DNA from: Echiichthys vipera
Taxonomy: Eukaryota > Chordata > Actinopteri > Perciformes > Trachinidae
DNA length: 64,000 bases
Assembly (NCBI GenBank): GCA_963691815.1
Contig: OY829657.1
Coordinates: 7,057,092-7,121,091 of the forward strand
Direction of reading: 5' to 3'
Every line of letters starts with the position of its first letter. The first letter of the stretch is position 1. The position numbers and the translations under genes are program-made. Of this stretch, positions 25,670 through 36,980 are shown one piece after another. Under the pieces are notes generated by a model that did no database searches, had not been told where the DNA came from, and saw only the letters and a program-made list of their open reading frames with translations.

Positions 25670-26265
25670 TAAGTACAACACAACAACACGCACCCTCTCC
25701 ACCAGCTGCTGACCTCCAGCAGAAGCACCTTCAGCCACAGACTCATCCTCCCCCGGTGTCACACTGAATGCCGGAGGAAGTCTTTTCTTCCGGTGGCCAT
25801 CAAACTCTATAATTCATCTACAGGTCAGGTAAGGAACAGTGGAGACACTGTGTCCTGAGACAATGTCACTTTGTTGCTTTGTCACTTTATATCATCACTG
25901 CATCACTTTATTTAATTGTATTATAACTTACTTCAGTAAGAAATGCTGCTACACTTTTAACACTGTTTCACTTATCGCTCCTCATCACATATTTAGTTTG
26001 TACTTATCTTATTTCAACTTACTGCTAAACTGCACGCTGCGTATTGTTGTATATTGTATAAACCTACGCTCAAACACAATGTCCCTTGCACTCTGTCACA
26101 CTTAGTTCATTGTTTGATTTATTTGATGTTAGCTTTATTTTGATTTGATTTATGTTTTTATGCTTATTGTTACTCTGACCCTTTCCCATCTTTGTATTGA
26201 AACTGTTGCACAATCATTTCCCTTGTGACAAATAAAGCTTCTTGAATCTTGAATCTTGAATTGTT
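25670..26265 (+). mobile_element. 3' end of a non-LTR retrotransposon
   Basis: Degenerate coding-like start (CCAGCTGCTGACCTCCAGCA; GAAGTCTTTTCTTCCGGTGG) leads to a 3' region ending AATAAAGCTTCTTGAATC. The end has a short tandem CTTGAAT tail at about 26238-26262, as in L2/CR1/Rex-type LINEs. The 5' part is missing, so this is a truncated dead copy. Confidence 0.6.
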
Positions 26266-26379
26266 ATGTAATGTCATTATAATTTAATATGTATTGTTTT
26301 CTGACAGAAGTGACTGTCTTTACACACACATCTATCTGTGTCAAGTATGATGCCACACTGTTCTGTTTCTACTATATTT

Positions 26380-27060
26380 GTTCAAATTTCAAATAAAAAA
26401 AATAAATAAAGAGTTTGTTGTGTTTATGGTGCACATCTCCACTAGATGGCGCACTAACACACGCTATCATTTCTCAGCTCGTGCAGCAACTCTGACCAAA
26501 CGGTGTGTTGTGGTTCTTTGGACGAGGGCAACCGGGGGATCCACTAGGGGCCGTGCTTCAATCAAAAGACCCAACAACATCATGCTTTTACAGTCTCTGA
26601 AGCCCCAATTACAGACTGGGTGCAGAAAGATGGCCGCCCGTAGTGACGTATGGCTGCTTGGCGTGACGTCAGCAGCCTTGCGCAAGTGAGTCCACTTCTT
26701 CTTCCCCTGTGTTGATGTTTACACCAGCAACAACGTATCTTATGGTATTTGCATTTGTATCTGCTGGTCACTTTCAATAAAGTTTTTTGAAAACAAAAAG
26801 AAATAAAAAACTTCTTCTCCCCTTCTTTGCTGTGGCCTACAGTTTGCTGTGATGGAGGATGAGAGAAACCGCTCAATAATAAGTTTAATTTTGAAATGTG
26901 TGCATCATGGATCTGTACATGGGGCTTAAATGTGAGGGGGACTGGATAACTGGGGGTTTATTAATGTAGTCCTCTCTTCGGAGAAAGAAAGAAGTGAGGC
27001 TCATGTGATGGTGAAGCATTTCTTCTTTTTATCACCTCCTTCTCAGTGTCTGTTTTTGTC
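26380..27060. other. intergenic, nothing certain
   Basis: Holds short open frames on both strands around 26467-26689 and a CRE-like TGACGTCA at 26664-26671. No family recognised; it may be an old repeat. Confidence 0.35.
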
Positions 27061-27080
27061 TGCAGCTCATTTCCTGGTTG

Positions 27081-27409
27081 GAGAAGAAGAAGAATTACTT
27101 TATTAATCCCACACGGGGAAATTGGATTTTTTCACTCTTATTATTATTCATGTTACACACATGCACAAACAGGGCCTATATACATGCAATTAAGGAGAGA
27201 TGTTAGAGCGAGGGGGCTGCCAGTGACCAGCGCCCCGAGCAGTTGGGGGTTCGGTGCCTTGCTCAACAGCACCTCGGAAGTGCCCAGGAGATGAACTGGC
27301 ACCTCTCCGGCCACCAGTCCACGCTCCATACATGGTCCATACGGGGACTTGAACCAGCCACCCTACGGTTCCCAGCCAAGTCACCTTTGGACTGAGCTAC
27401 TTCCGCCCC
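27081..27409 (-). mobile_element. tRNA-derived SINE (full-length-looking copy)
   Basis: Read on the minus strand, the head at the right end begins GGGGCGGAAGTAGCTCAG (A-box) and has a B-box-like GGTTCAAGTCCCC. A body follows that contains AAGGCACCGAACCCCCAACT. The tail is GGGATTAATAAAGTAATTCT followed by TTC repeats. A second copy of the same family, in + orientation, lies at 47717-47959. The tail resembles fish non-LTR 3' ends, as expected if a LINE mobilised it. Confidence 0.75.
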
Positions 27410-27419
27410 AAGAGGAGTT

Positions 27420-27960
27420 GTGTTGGGGTTGACACGTGAGAAAAGTTTTAATGGGGACAAATCCTTAAGGGGGCCAATGTAGGCTGCTGTCAGAGCAAGA
27501 GGCGGCCATTTTTACTTTTGAATCTGGTGAAATTAGATGTATTATGGTCTGGTTAAGGATGTCAGGCTTGGTATTATTGCATAACACCATTGATGGCATT
27601 TCACAACATTCATATTGAAGTGGAGCTCACGTGTTATGGTTTTTAATATACAACACCCCAAATATAACATAATTAGATCAATCTTATAATGAATCGTTTT
27701 ATATAGAGTAGTATATATATTTTCATTATTATACCTTATGAGATTAATATAAAGCTCATTTTTGCACTTGATGGATATATTTTTCCTTATTTAATGCAAT
27801 TTTCGCACATGTGCCTACAGCTGTGACTGTATCTTCACCTGTGTCATTTCCCTGTAGACGTGCATATTTGAGGTGAATACCTTGGATATAAAACTATTTG
27901 TGTTGTTTTTTAATTGTAAATAACAACAGTAAGTAACTTCCTCTTTTGTTTTCATCGCAC
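27420..27960. other. intergenic, AT-rich
   Basis: No gene or repeat recognised. Confidence 0.4.
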
Positions 27961-28330
27961 AAACTTAAATGTGTGCTTCTGAAGTTGTTCCCTGGGTTAT
28001 ATCATGCGCCAATCAGTTCATAAACAACAACGTGAGGCCCGGGTAACAAAGGCTCGGTAGCCCCATATCCGCCACTTCAAGTGTACTCATTATTCTGAGG
28101 AATTAGCCTGAACATTTGGACTAATTGCCGCTAATTGGCCATAATAGCCGTGTGCCAGAACAGGGGAAATGTACTGAGTTAGATGATTAAGAATGTCTTG
28201 CGAAATGCCGTAATTAAGGCAGGCATAAGAAAGATTTACCTTGGATGCAGAAACATGCTGTCGGTTTAATTGCCTGCGATTATATGGCCTGCGAATTATG
28301 CGCCTGCACCTCGACTATCATCCAAACAAT
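27960..28330. promoter_or_regulatory. strong enhancer candidate upstream of nkx2.1
   Basis: A repeat-free block about 2.2-2.6 kb upstream of the nkx2.1 start codon, dense in homeodomain cores: GGACTAATTGCCGCTAATTG, GTAATTAAGGC, GTTTAATTGCC and GCGCCAATCAG. It also contains CACTTCAAGTG, a palindromic NK2-type site, at 28073-28083. The mix of TAATTG cores, NK2 site and GC-richer linkers in an AT-rich desert is typical of conserved vertebrate enhancers. Motifs are seen; conservation and activity are inferred. Confidence 0.45.
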
Positions 28331-29280
28331 TTATTTTCCCTGTAATATTTAGCGCCACACTATATGATAATATTGCTTCATTAGAGATAATTGTAAGGCA
28401 GTGGGAAGATATGGATTGTTTTGATGTGTATAGTGTGTAAAATTGAACCAGTGCTCCTCTGTGCAGCGCTGCAAACACACAGCGCACAGACTCTCCTGCT
28501 GTAACCTGCAGGCAGCCGTGAAACCTGCAGCCAGAAGCCTGAAAAACACACAGCTGTGGCTGATGATCCGCGTGACACACTGTCAGTGATCTGCATGGCA
28601 GGGCAGTAATGGGACTCTGCTGCTGAGCCTGGCTGCAGTTTGACCGCGTGAGGGTGGATCGACACTGATTTGGCTTAAACAAACAATAAAAAACGACTGT
28701 AGAAATGTCAACGGTGTGTTTTAGAAATGAAACAAGGGACTCGGGTTTAGAGTCACGGTGGAATAAAGCTGATCACCATGTTAGGCTACACGTTGTTCTA
28801 TCTGCCACCAGAAGACGCTGTGTTTCTGTAATCCCTGCGTAAGGAGACATCGGCTCAGGCGCACACTTCTTCTGTCAGGACCTGCTGCTGCTGCTGCTGC
28901 GAGACTGACTTTAGACCTTCGGCGAGACCTTTACAACACCGAAATCTATTATTAATGATAATTATTTACAATTCTTCAAATACAGTTGCCACACTTTACG
29001 CTCCGGTATGACCCTGACACCCGCAGATTGTGTGAGTTAGAAGTTATTGTCTCAACCTTCATTTTTCTTCACTGTCGTGTGTCAATCATTTTGTACCTGA
29101 AATGCAGCAAAAGGGATGAACTGGTAGGCGAATAATGAATTGTACATTAGGTGGTTGTTTTACAATGAAATAATGACAAACATTTAATCAATATGCTTTT
29201 ATTATAGTCATTAAATCAAACTTAAGCACATCTTTAAACAGTAGAAAATCTAGTGGTAATAGCCTATAACTTTCCAATAT
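28330..29280. other. intergenic, nothing specific seen
   Basis: Antisense frames at 28296-28682 (up to 128 codons) have no recognised domain. A short CTG run (GCTGCTGCTGCTGCTG) lies near 28884. Confidence 0.4.
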
Positions 29281-29290
29281 AAGAATTACC

Positions 29291-29366
<76 letters not shown>

Positions 29367-29369
29367 AAA
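29291..29369. repeat. compound (AAT)n(AAG)n microsatellite
   Basis: AAT units run into AAG units, the same compound pattern as at 8044-8131. Confidence 0.95.
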
Positions 29370-29689
29370 TTAAAACAATATAATTCCTTATTTGAGGTAT
29401 TTGCGTAAAAGTGGACTTTGGCTCTGAAGGCTCACAGAATTCCCCTTCTTGACTCCAGAGCTGGTTGGATGAAGCCAGAATATTTTTTCTTATGCTTCGT
29501 GTGCGAGATATTAGAAATGGGATATGATTGGGTTAAACTGGCTCCTTGAGCATTAAGGCAAGATGCTACTGAGGGCTACCTGGCGTTGTGCTGCAGGAGA
29601 GTACTTGAACGCCGTTTACTTCACATGAGAGTCTCTCCTACTCCTCCAGACTCTGTTTTATTTTATTTTTAGGTTTTTTTTTTTTTTCA

Positions 29690-30165
29690 TTGGGTCTTTA
29701 AGACGAGTGTGTGCATCTGAATTTAGGTAACACGCCGCATGCATCCAATGATATCAAAAGAAAACAAACGAGGGGGGTTAATCATTTACGCAGCCACTTA
29801 ACACGCGGATGTGTATTTATTTACTTATCAGTATCAGTCAATTTCCCTCCCCGCAAGTGCACTTTTGCATGTCTGAGTACGATAAGGCATAACACAAACA
29901 ATCCTGCAATCACTGGAGGCCTCTCATGGCCATTAAAAGTCAGTAGTTCAACTGAGGAGTGGTTCTCCAACTCTCAAGTCCATATAGGCCTCCTTTCATC
30001 AAGAGGCCCTCGTAAACATCACTACAGTTAATAAAGTGTATTGTGGTCAGTGCAGTCCCAATGTGCAGCGGTGTGTTTATCAGCGACAGCAACAAGTCAC
30101 AAACGCCAAACGCAGCCGCTCCAGTGAGTCCGGCGCACCGCGTGCAGCCGCCGGGACGCACATCT
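29690..30165 (+). promoter_or_regulatory. nkx2.1 promoter-proximal region
   Basis: Repeat-free sequence just upstream of nkx2.1, with GGGGTTAATCATTTACGCAG and CGCTCCAGTGAGTCCGGCGC. The GC content rises toward 30160. No clear TATA box was recognised. The transcription start is not fixed. Confidence 0.35.
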
Positions 30166-30218
30166 ATGATCATGTACGGCGCTTATGTTATTGTTAGTGG
30201 GAGGGGAGCACATGTCTT
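30166..30218 (+). other. nkx2.1: possible alternative 5' coding exon of nkx2.1
   Basis: From ATG 30166 the frame runs open to a strong donor, GTAAGTG at 30219. The best acceptor, 30508-30510 (polypyrimidine tract then CCAG), lies 11 bases before the main ATG. Splicing 30218 to 30511 keeps the frame and adds an N-terminal segment MIMYGAYVIVSGRGAHVF plus PRT before the normal MSMSPK. Mammalian NKX2-1 likewise has a longer isoform from an upstream exon. Sites and frame are seen; use is inferred. Confidence 0.33.
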
Positions 30219-30521
30219 GTAAGTGAAATTACGCTCGGTGGAGGAGGAAAAAAAAAAAAAAGCTCGAGCTGTTTTGTATTGTTGCCGATGCCCCGCCTCT
30301 GATGGTAGCCTTAAACCTGGCACCCAGCTAAAACAAACCAAAGCCAGTACCGAGCTCCCACTCAATCCAATTAAGGCGGACTTGAGGCGCTCTCCTACGT
30401 GTTCATCTACCAGGATCGACGTTGAGACAACAGGAACCAGAGGGGCTTTGGCCAAAAAAAAAAAAAAAGAGAAGGAGAGATTGCCTTGCCTTCTAATTTC
30501 TCCCTCTCCAGTCCCAGAACA

Positions 30522-32220
30522 ATGTCGATGAGCCCTAAGCATACGACTCCTTTTTCTGTTTCCGATATCTTGAGTCCCCTTGAGGAGAGCTATAAGAAAG
30601 TAAGTATGGAGAATAACAACTTGGGGGCACCTCTCACTTCTTACCGGCAGCCGCAGGTCTCTCAGGCGGCGATGCAGCAGCACCACATGGGCCATAATGG
30701 GACTGTGTCTGCGGCTTACCACATGACTGCGGCAGGTGTTTCTCAGCTGTCACACACGGCCATGGGGGGCTACTGTAACGGCAACCTGGGCAACATGGGC
30801 GACCTGCCGTCGTACCAGGACGGCATGAGAGGCAGCACCACGGCCACCGGCTGGTACGGAGCCAACCCAGACCCGCGCTTCTCCACCAGTGAGTAGCTCT
30901 GCACCTGTGCTTTGACTCCAGCTTTGAGTTGTGTTGATGGTCTGTAATGCTGAGATGCAGTTTTATGTGCGCGCTTCTTGTTTATACTGCGTTTTAGTGC
31001 TTGTTTGTGCGCCATGGAGGGCACCCTCTGTACCCCTCCACTTTATAGTTTACCCGCTAAATGTTGTTATTAGAGAGAGCAAAGACAAAACAAAACCATG
31101 CGTTTCATCCACGGGTGAAACGTGGAAAATGTATTCTAAGCATTTCATTTAATTGATTTATTATCATATTTACTTTATCATATTATAACAATAATAATCT
31201 GCTGTCAATCATGAACTATTGGTGCAAGTTGTGCTCAGAGATGCCCTGTGTACAGTTTGATAAAGCACCATGATGGACTTTGACATGCATTCGAGTTTTA
31301 TTTAAGGCTAAGGGCACCTGTCTCTTTAGGAAGCACTGAAGACTCATTTCTACCCAGCTGCTTTTCCAAAGTGCAGACCCAGTTGACTCATGTTATTATA
31401 TTCTTAGGCTAGGAATTGCATCAATGCTACAGCCCGAATTCCCTGTAAGGTGTCCGCATAAAGACTGAATTATTTGTGCACCGTGGAACATTTTGTAAGT
31501 AAAATCTGTCACTTTATTATATTAATTCTAGTGTTTTTCCCCTCAGTTTCTCGCTTCATGGGCTCGTCGTCGGGCATGAATATGGGCAGCATGGGCAGCC
31601 TCAGCTCCCTGGCAGACGTGGGTAAAGGCATGGGCTCTCTGTCAAGCACCCCGAGGAGAAAGAGGCGAGTGCTGTTCTCCCAGGCGCAGGTCTACGAGCT
31701 GGAGCGACGCTTCAAGCAGCAGAAATACCTGTCGGCTCCGGAGAGGGAACACCTGGCAAGTATGATCCACCTCACCCCGACCCAGGTGAAAATATGGTTT
31801 CAGAATCACCGGTACAAGATGAAGAGGCAGGCTAAAGACAAAGTGTCCCAGCAGCAGATGCAGCAGGACAGCGGCTCCTGCCAGCAGCAGCAGCAGTCCC
31901 CACGGAGGGTGGCCGTGCCGGTGCTGGTGAAGGACGGGAAGCCGTGCCAAGGCAGCGGCCACACCGCCACATCCTCCGCACAGACACTCCACCAGCAAGG
32001 GGGCAATGTCATGATCATGTCCAACAATACGTCCGGCCTCGGGCAGCATCAGAGCCAGCAGGTGGGAAGCACAGGTCACTCCCCAGATTTGGCGCCGCAC
32101 TCCTCCAGTCCGCCGTCCCTGCAGAGCCAAGTGGCCGGCCTCTCTCACCTCAATTCCCCCGGCGCAGAGTACGGCTCGGCCCTGCAGTGTTCAGCCCTGT
32201 TATACGGCAGGACGTGGTGA
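30522..32220 (+). CDS. nkx2.1: Nkx2.1 (TTF-1) homeodomain transcription factor
   Basis: Two coding exons, 30522-30888 and 31547-32220 (donor GTGAGT, acceptor CCTCAG, phase 1), encode 346 aa; the human short form is 371 aa. The TN motif TTPFSVSDILSP occupies residues 8-19. A conserved stretch ending GWYGANPDPRF precedes the intron, and ISRFMG follows it, as in the human gene. The homeodomain is at 159-218 (RRKRRVLFSQAQVYELERRF; recognition helix KIWFQNHRYK with NK2-class Tyr54). The NK2-specific domain RRVAVPVLVKDGKPC is at 242-256, between glutamine-rich segments. The conserved C-terminus LLYGRTW ends the protein. It is a nuclear factor; in vertebrates it specifies thyroid, lung or swim-bladder endoderm and ventral forebrain/hypothalamus. 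Linkage to nkx2.9 and mbip separates it from the paralogous nkx2.4 genes. Confidence 0.96.
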
Positions 32221-32800
32221 CAAGAGGCGCCGACTATGATTTAAACCAATTCTTATATTTAAAGAAAAAAAAATACTTTTTTTTCTTTCCAAGACTACAA
32301 GTTTCACTGTAAATGTGCGCCTCTGAACAAGAACCGAGTGAAATCGGTGCAACTCTTCTTCAATTTTCACCTTTTGGGAGGAAGTTTGACTTAAATGGAA
32401 GGAAGAAGGGAAAAACACTATTGACCATAAACTGTGGAAGTCTTGGGATTTATTTATGTAAATTATATTGCGACAAAAGAAGAGTCAGCAGTCATGCACC
32501 AGCGGTGAAAACGTGAACCTGAAGAGGGGGAACTGCTGTATATGGGTGCTGTTAAATCCCCCCTCACAAACACACAAGACTCTGATTTATAATAGAATTT
32601 AATGTAAGCCGTAGATCTAGCTTGTATATTTCTGTAAAAGGTTTGAACTTTAGCTCTCTGTTGTACAAAGTTTTTGACGCTATTGCCGGTTTGTTGTCGT
32701 TTCATTGGTATTTGTACGTTTTATTTCTTTGTAACTTATATAGATATTTGACTACTACAAAACAGTCCTATTAATAAATTATGGATACAAGACAGTTAAG
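32221..32800 (+). other. nkx2.1: nkx2.1 3' UTR (probable)
   Basis: AT-rich non-coding sequence between the stop codon and the first canonical poly(A) signal. No repeats were seen within it. Confidence 0.5.
32773..32778 (+). terminator. poly(A) signal AATAAA for nkx2.1
   Basis: Canonical hexamer 552 bases after the stop codon, followed by a T-rich run and GTG about 25-35 nt downstream. Confidence 0.6.
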
Positions 32801-32892
32801 TTTTTTTTTGTGAAATATGTCAACATATGCGGTGTTAAATGGCAGAAATATTCCTTTGGGGGGAAATCAAAAGAACTAGAATAAAAGTGCGG

Positions 32893-32895
<3 letters not shown>

Positions 32896-32941
<46 letters not shown>
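32896..32941. repeat. (ATT)n microsatellite
   Basis: About 15 ATT units just beyond the nkx2.1 3' end. Confidence 0.9.
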
Positions 32942-33199
32942 AATAGGCATATTATTCTAATTCTTATTATTACTAGGGCTATTATTTGCTCGTTTTATAT
33001 TAGCCTGTGGACGTTTTAAGGAATCTTTATTGATTCTTGGGTTTATTGTGAGAACATGTTCAAGAACCAGACACCCACGGTCGCATAACAGGTTCAGGTT
33101 TGGATTAAATAGTAAATATCCTATATCATCGCTCAGGCTCTTATTCTAACAATGGCAATTAAATACTGGAGCCTATTTTTCTTTTTTTATTCTGTGACA

Positions 33200-33560
33200 A
33201 ATCACACACCGCTCAGGCTTATCGTTACAGGCTGCGGCTCACACAAGCATGCCCTGCAGAGTAAACGAAGCCTTTATGAGCTGTTTCTTTTCTCTTTCTG
33301 TGTGTGTTCGGCTGCGTGAGTCAGAAAGGTGAGGTCTCTCGGCTCCCAACATCAAACACAAGCGCTGCTCAAAGGACAGCTTATCGATGAGATCCCTGGC
33401 CAAACAGCGCGGTATTCTTCTCAAATAACTCGCGAGGCCGAACTGTCGGCGCGAGGCTATCAGCTGCTTTATCAATAATCAATCAGGGAAATTGAAAAGA
33501 AACGGCGAAACGCTGTTTGTGCCCGGTGTCAATAACAAACCAGCACAAACAAGACACAAA
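33200..33560. promoter_or_regulatory. candidate regulatory element downstream of nkx2.1
   Basis: A unique, CpG-containing block in AT-rich surroundings. It includes GCTTATCGATGAGATCCC, CAAACAGCGCGGTATTC and ATCAATAATCAATCAGG. Repeat-free and without a recognised frame; enhancer-like by appearance. Confidence 0.38.
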
Positions 33561-34740
33561 CACAAACAAAAGAAAATAGTAGGCTCCTATTTTAGGCTCT
33601 TTTCTAAATTATTTTATTATTTTTTTTTTTACATCCCAACGTTTTTAAACGGTTAATATAATTAACCCACACAACCAGTAATTCATTTTCCTTCTATTGT
33701 AGGCTTTGTAAATAAAGCTATAATAATCATTAGGGACTATTCTCCCCAAACCTAATAGCTCTATATTTATTAAAAGGCTACGCAGTGTGGTTGCTTAGCG
33801 ACGGAGGTAACGACAGGTGATTTTCGTTTACGGCTGGAAATGAGTAGTTTCCAGTCCAGTGCTGTAAGAGGCTCTATAGCTGTAATGATGTCACATAGCT
33901 TTGGTCTGAATAAGATACCATCCAAGTTTATCTTTTTTCTGTTGTTTTTTTTATTATCAGGCGTAAATGTCCTGATTTCCCCAAATAAATAAATAAATGC
34001 TTTTATAGCCTCGTTGCATTTAAAGGCAATTTAAAGCGCACAGTTTTTTAAATAACAAGATTCCCTGGTGGTTATTGGTTGTTTTGAGATAAAAGATTAT
34101 TTCTAAATTCTGTGAACGTGTGAGCTACGATGTGGCCCTCCTGACCCCGCATCGTCTTTACTCCAGATTTCACCAAACGACTTGTTTTGGTTCAGTCAGA
34201 TGTAAAAAGAAAACGGAAACATCATTTAATAGACTGATAAATTAAATTCTAGACTGATAAATTAAATTCTGCCTATCAGTGGAGCTACAAAATAAAATAA
34301 AAAATGTCAAAAGTAAGCTTTAAGGTGTAGCGACGCTCACATGCAGCTGCATCAGCCCTGCTGCGTTGCACCTGATTCCTGTTTTCCTTTTAACCTGACG
34401 CTTGTATGGCATCGCTGATCTTTAGGAAAGGCTCATTATCCCATCTGTTTATTGGCATTTCCATCAAGATATTATGTTGTAAAATTACAGCCTATACGAC
34501 TAACCGCGTTATCTGATTAACCCTATTTGGGTGTCAATGTTAATGCAACCTTTCATGTGTTCCTGTTTTGAAGAATCCTTTAAAAATCCTCAGAGACTCG
34601 GACTCAGAGCGTTTTTGGCTGCTGTTAACAACCGTGTGTGAAATATTTCAGTCCCCCTTTTTATTTTCGGACATGTAACTTTCACAAATATATATATTTC
34701 TTTTTTTTTTTTGCACACATATTATTGAGAAAACGTGATT
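33560..34740. other. intergenic, AT-rich
   Basis: Contains a 20-bp direct tandem duplication (AGACTGATAAATTAAATTCT twice, 34231-34270). Nothing else recognised. Confidence 0.45.
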
Positions 34741-35310
34741 TTTCCACCAAACTTTCCCAATCTGCGTGCGTCACTTTGAGGCAGCAGCAGTTTTAGGCCA
34801 CCGTGCAGACACTTAAAAAAAATGCACTTTTGGGGACTGTTAAGTGAAATCCAGAAACTATCTTCTATTAGGTATTTTGCAGAGATGGTTTTGTTCGGGA
34901 GAAAAGTGAGAACTTTGGGATTACATTAACATGTCTTTGGCGCGGTGTGTGGTCTTTGTGCGCCGCTTGTAGCTGTTGAGAATGACTTGTTGGAAGCGTG
35001 TGTGCTCTCATCGCTCTCTTTTGTAGAAACCCACAGTGCAATTCCCCAAGTCCTCCTGGCTCTATGGTGGGCTGGTCTCCATGAACCCCAAGCAATTAGT
35101 CCCTAATCTCAAGGCAATCATATTTGAGTTAGTGACTAGCTGTTGAATTTTATTCGCCTGTTTAGCGTCTGTATCACCTTTGGGTGATATATATGTAGCG
35201 TCCATAAATCCTGTTTCGTGTATCAGCTGCACGTTGGGACTGGATTTAAAGAGGATATCAAACATGTGCGTCTTAAAACTGAGCTCCACAGGAGTTCATT
35301 TAAATCTCTA
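34740..35310. promoter_or_regulatory. candidate regulatory element
   Basis: A repeat-free block with CCAAGCAATTAGTCCCTAAT, AAGGCAATCATATTTGAG and GTATCAGCTGCACG (E-box CAGCTG). It has the balanced composition and AT-core spacing expected of a vertebrate conserved non-coding element. Inference only. Confidence 0.38.
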
Positions 35311-36280
35311 GCAAAGCAAATACCGTTTTTTTAATATAAATAATTAAATTAGATTTCTAATTGGCGAATTTTGCAAACCACACACTCTAAAATGTCAGTC
35401 TTAACCAGCAACCATGCTTACGTTTTTAAGTGTTTTCATTTTCAAAATTGTATATTTTTTATGAACGAAAATGATAACTTATAGGATTGTTTCCAGGTTT
35501 TTATTTCCACTATTCTAAAATTGGGTGCACATATCTATAGGGGCTGTCAGTGCACACATCAAGTACTAAATGGCCCATTCAAAACATAACCTACCGCACT
35601 GTTTTAAATGATGAACTCACTCGAGGACGGATATTTTTGCAGTGTTTGCAGACATGTGTGCAGAGCCGTTTAATGGTTTCCTCAAAAAAAAAAATACACT
35701 GGAGAAAGAGGATGTTATCAAATTTGAAAAAAATAAATAATAATAACAAAAGTAAAATATTGAGAATAATACCAAGAAATGGACAAAAATATATAACCTA
35801 CTGGCTGCGTTGAATTGGAGTGAACGCGCAAGTGTGATTTCCTGACATTGCTATTGATGAATGAGGATAATACACAGACGTGTGTGTTATTAATTCTCCG
35901 ATCTGATTCATCTGACTAAGTAGTCCATACACACAAAAAGAAGAAACAAAGAAATGTATTGCAGAGTGAATTTTTACCCATTTTCCATTTAATATGTGGG
36001 TTTTGTCTAAATAGCCTATACTGTATTGTCTCTGTTAAAGATGCAAGGGGGGACTTGGGTGCTGTCCATGGTGCTGAATTTTCCATAAATAGAAAATCAG
36101 AACAAAGACGAGCAATGTTAAATATTATATACAATACACATAAATATATATATAAATATATAATGTAACCTTAGTAAAATCTAACACATTTTTCAATCAG
36201 ATCCAGAAACTCAGGGAAGTCTCTAACCTCGTTTACAGAATTTACAAATACAACTTTTGATTTTAAATGACAGCCGTCCT
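35310..36280. other. intergenic, nothing specific seen
   Basis: AT-rich; short frames without domains. Confidence 0.4.
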
Positions 36281-36289
36281 CTTTCCTCT

Positions 36290-36730
36290 TTTTAAAGTTC
36301 CTCAACATTTCATTGCAGCGGGCCAAAGCTTTCACGCGCATCACAAATAGGACAATTACTCAGCAACTGCAATCACCTCCTTTGGTAAATGTTATTGTCA
36401 GCTAGCAGCAAAAATCTTTAATTGTCCTACGTTTACACGGTTCTTCAAGCTATTGTTAAAAGAGCGCAAACGAGGGTCATTTAAAAACTGAAATACTTTG
36501 CATGCAAAGCGGAGCACAAGATGCTGTAATACTTGACCTTTCAGCATAATTGTTGCAGGCATGAAATGCAGCATTCAGGGCTCGCTGAGTGGAGTCCTTT
36601 CTCTCTCCTTCCCTCCCTCTGATGAACAAAGCGCATTTTATACATCTTCGGTGTTCATTTGGCTTTGTTCCTTTTGAAGGAAATTTCTCTGGCACTGGCT
36701 GCAATTTATCTACATTTCAATAATACTGCA
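36290..36730. promoter_or_regulatory. candidate regulatory element with palindromic POU-like site
   Basis: A unique block including CACAAATAGGACAATTACTC, ATCTTTAATTGTCC and the perfect 14-bp palindrome CTTTGCATGCAAAG at 36496-36509, which joins two POU-octamer-like halves. Repeat-free and non-coding; enhancer role inferred. Confidence 0.4.
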
Positions 36731-36884
36731 GGGGCGAAAGAAACGGCACAAATCACAAGATTTCTCAATTCAACACTTAACAATATACCTCATGCTTAGT
36801 GAGCCCCACTCCCCCAAAAAAAGCCAGGAAACTTGTAAATAGATATGTTTATCAGTTTGACAGGACAGGTCCTTCACGAAATGA

Positions 36885-36980
36885 TACTGGACAGCAGGGT
36901 TTTAATGTGTTGCTCAAGGACACTTCAGTTAGACTGTGACTGCTGCAGGGGTTGAACCTGCATCTTTCAGAGGGGGCGTT
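36885..36980. mobile_element. SINE fragment
   Basis: TTGCTCAAGGACACTTCAGT and TGCAGGGGTTGAACCTGCAT are body and B-box-like phrases common to fish tRNA-derived SINEs. The ends are not defined. Confidence 0.45.

Noticed and set aside
26467..26689. Open frames on both strands around a CRE-like site as a gene
   Set aside because: No recognised domain; likely repeat-derived.
27340..27409. tRNA gene on the minus strand
   Set aside because: Head of a SINE with a second partial copy at 47.7 kb.
28296..28682. 128-codon antisense frame
   Set aside because: No domain, and overlapped by other frames, so likely chance in GC-richer sequence.
30183..30722. 179-codon antisense frame over the nkx2.1 5' end
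   Set aside because: Antisense to the exon and UTR, with low-complexity F/S runs from poly-A tracts and no domains.
31642..32148. 168-codon antisense frame in nkx2.1 exon 2
   Set aside because: Shadow of the GC-rich homeobox exon, whose sense frame has the full domain set.
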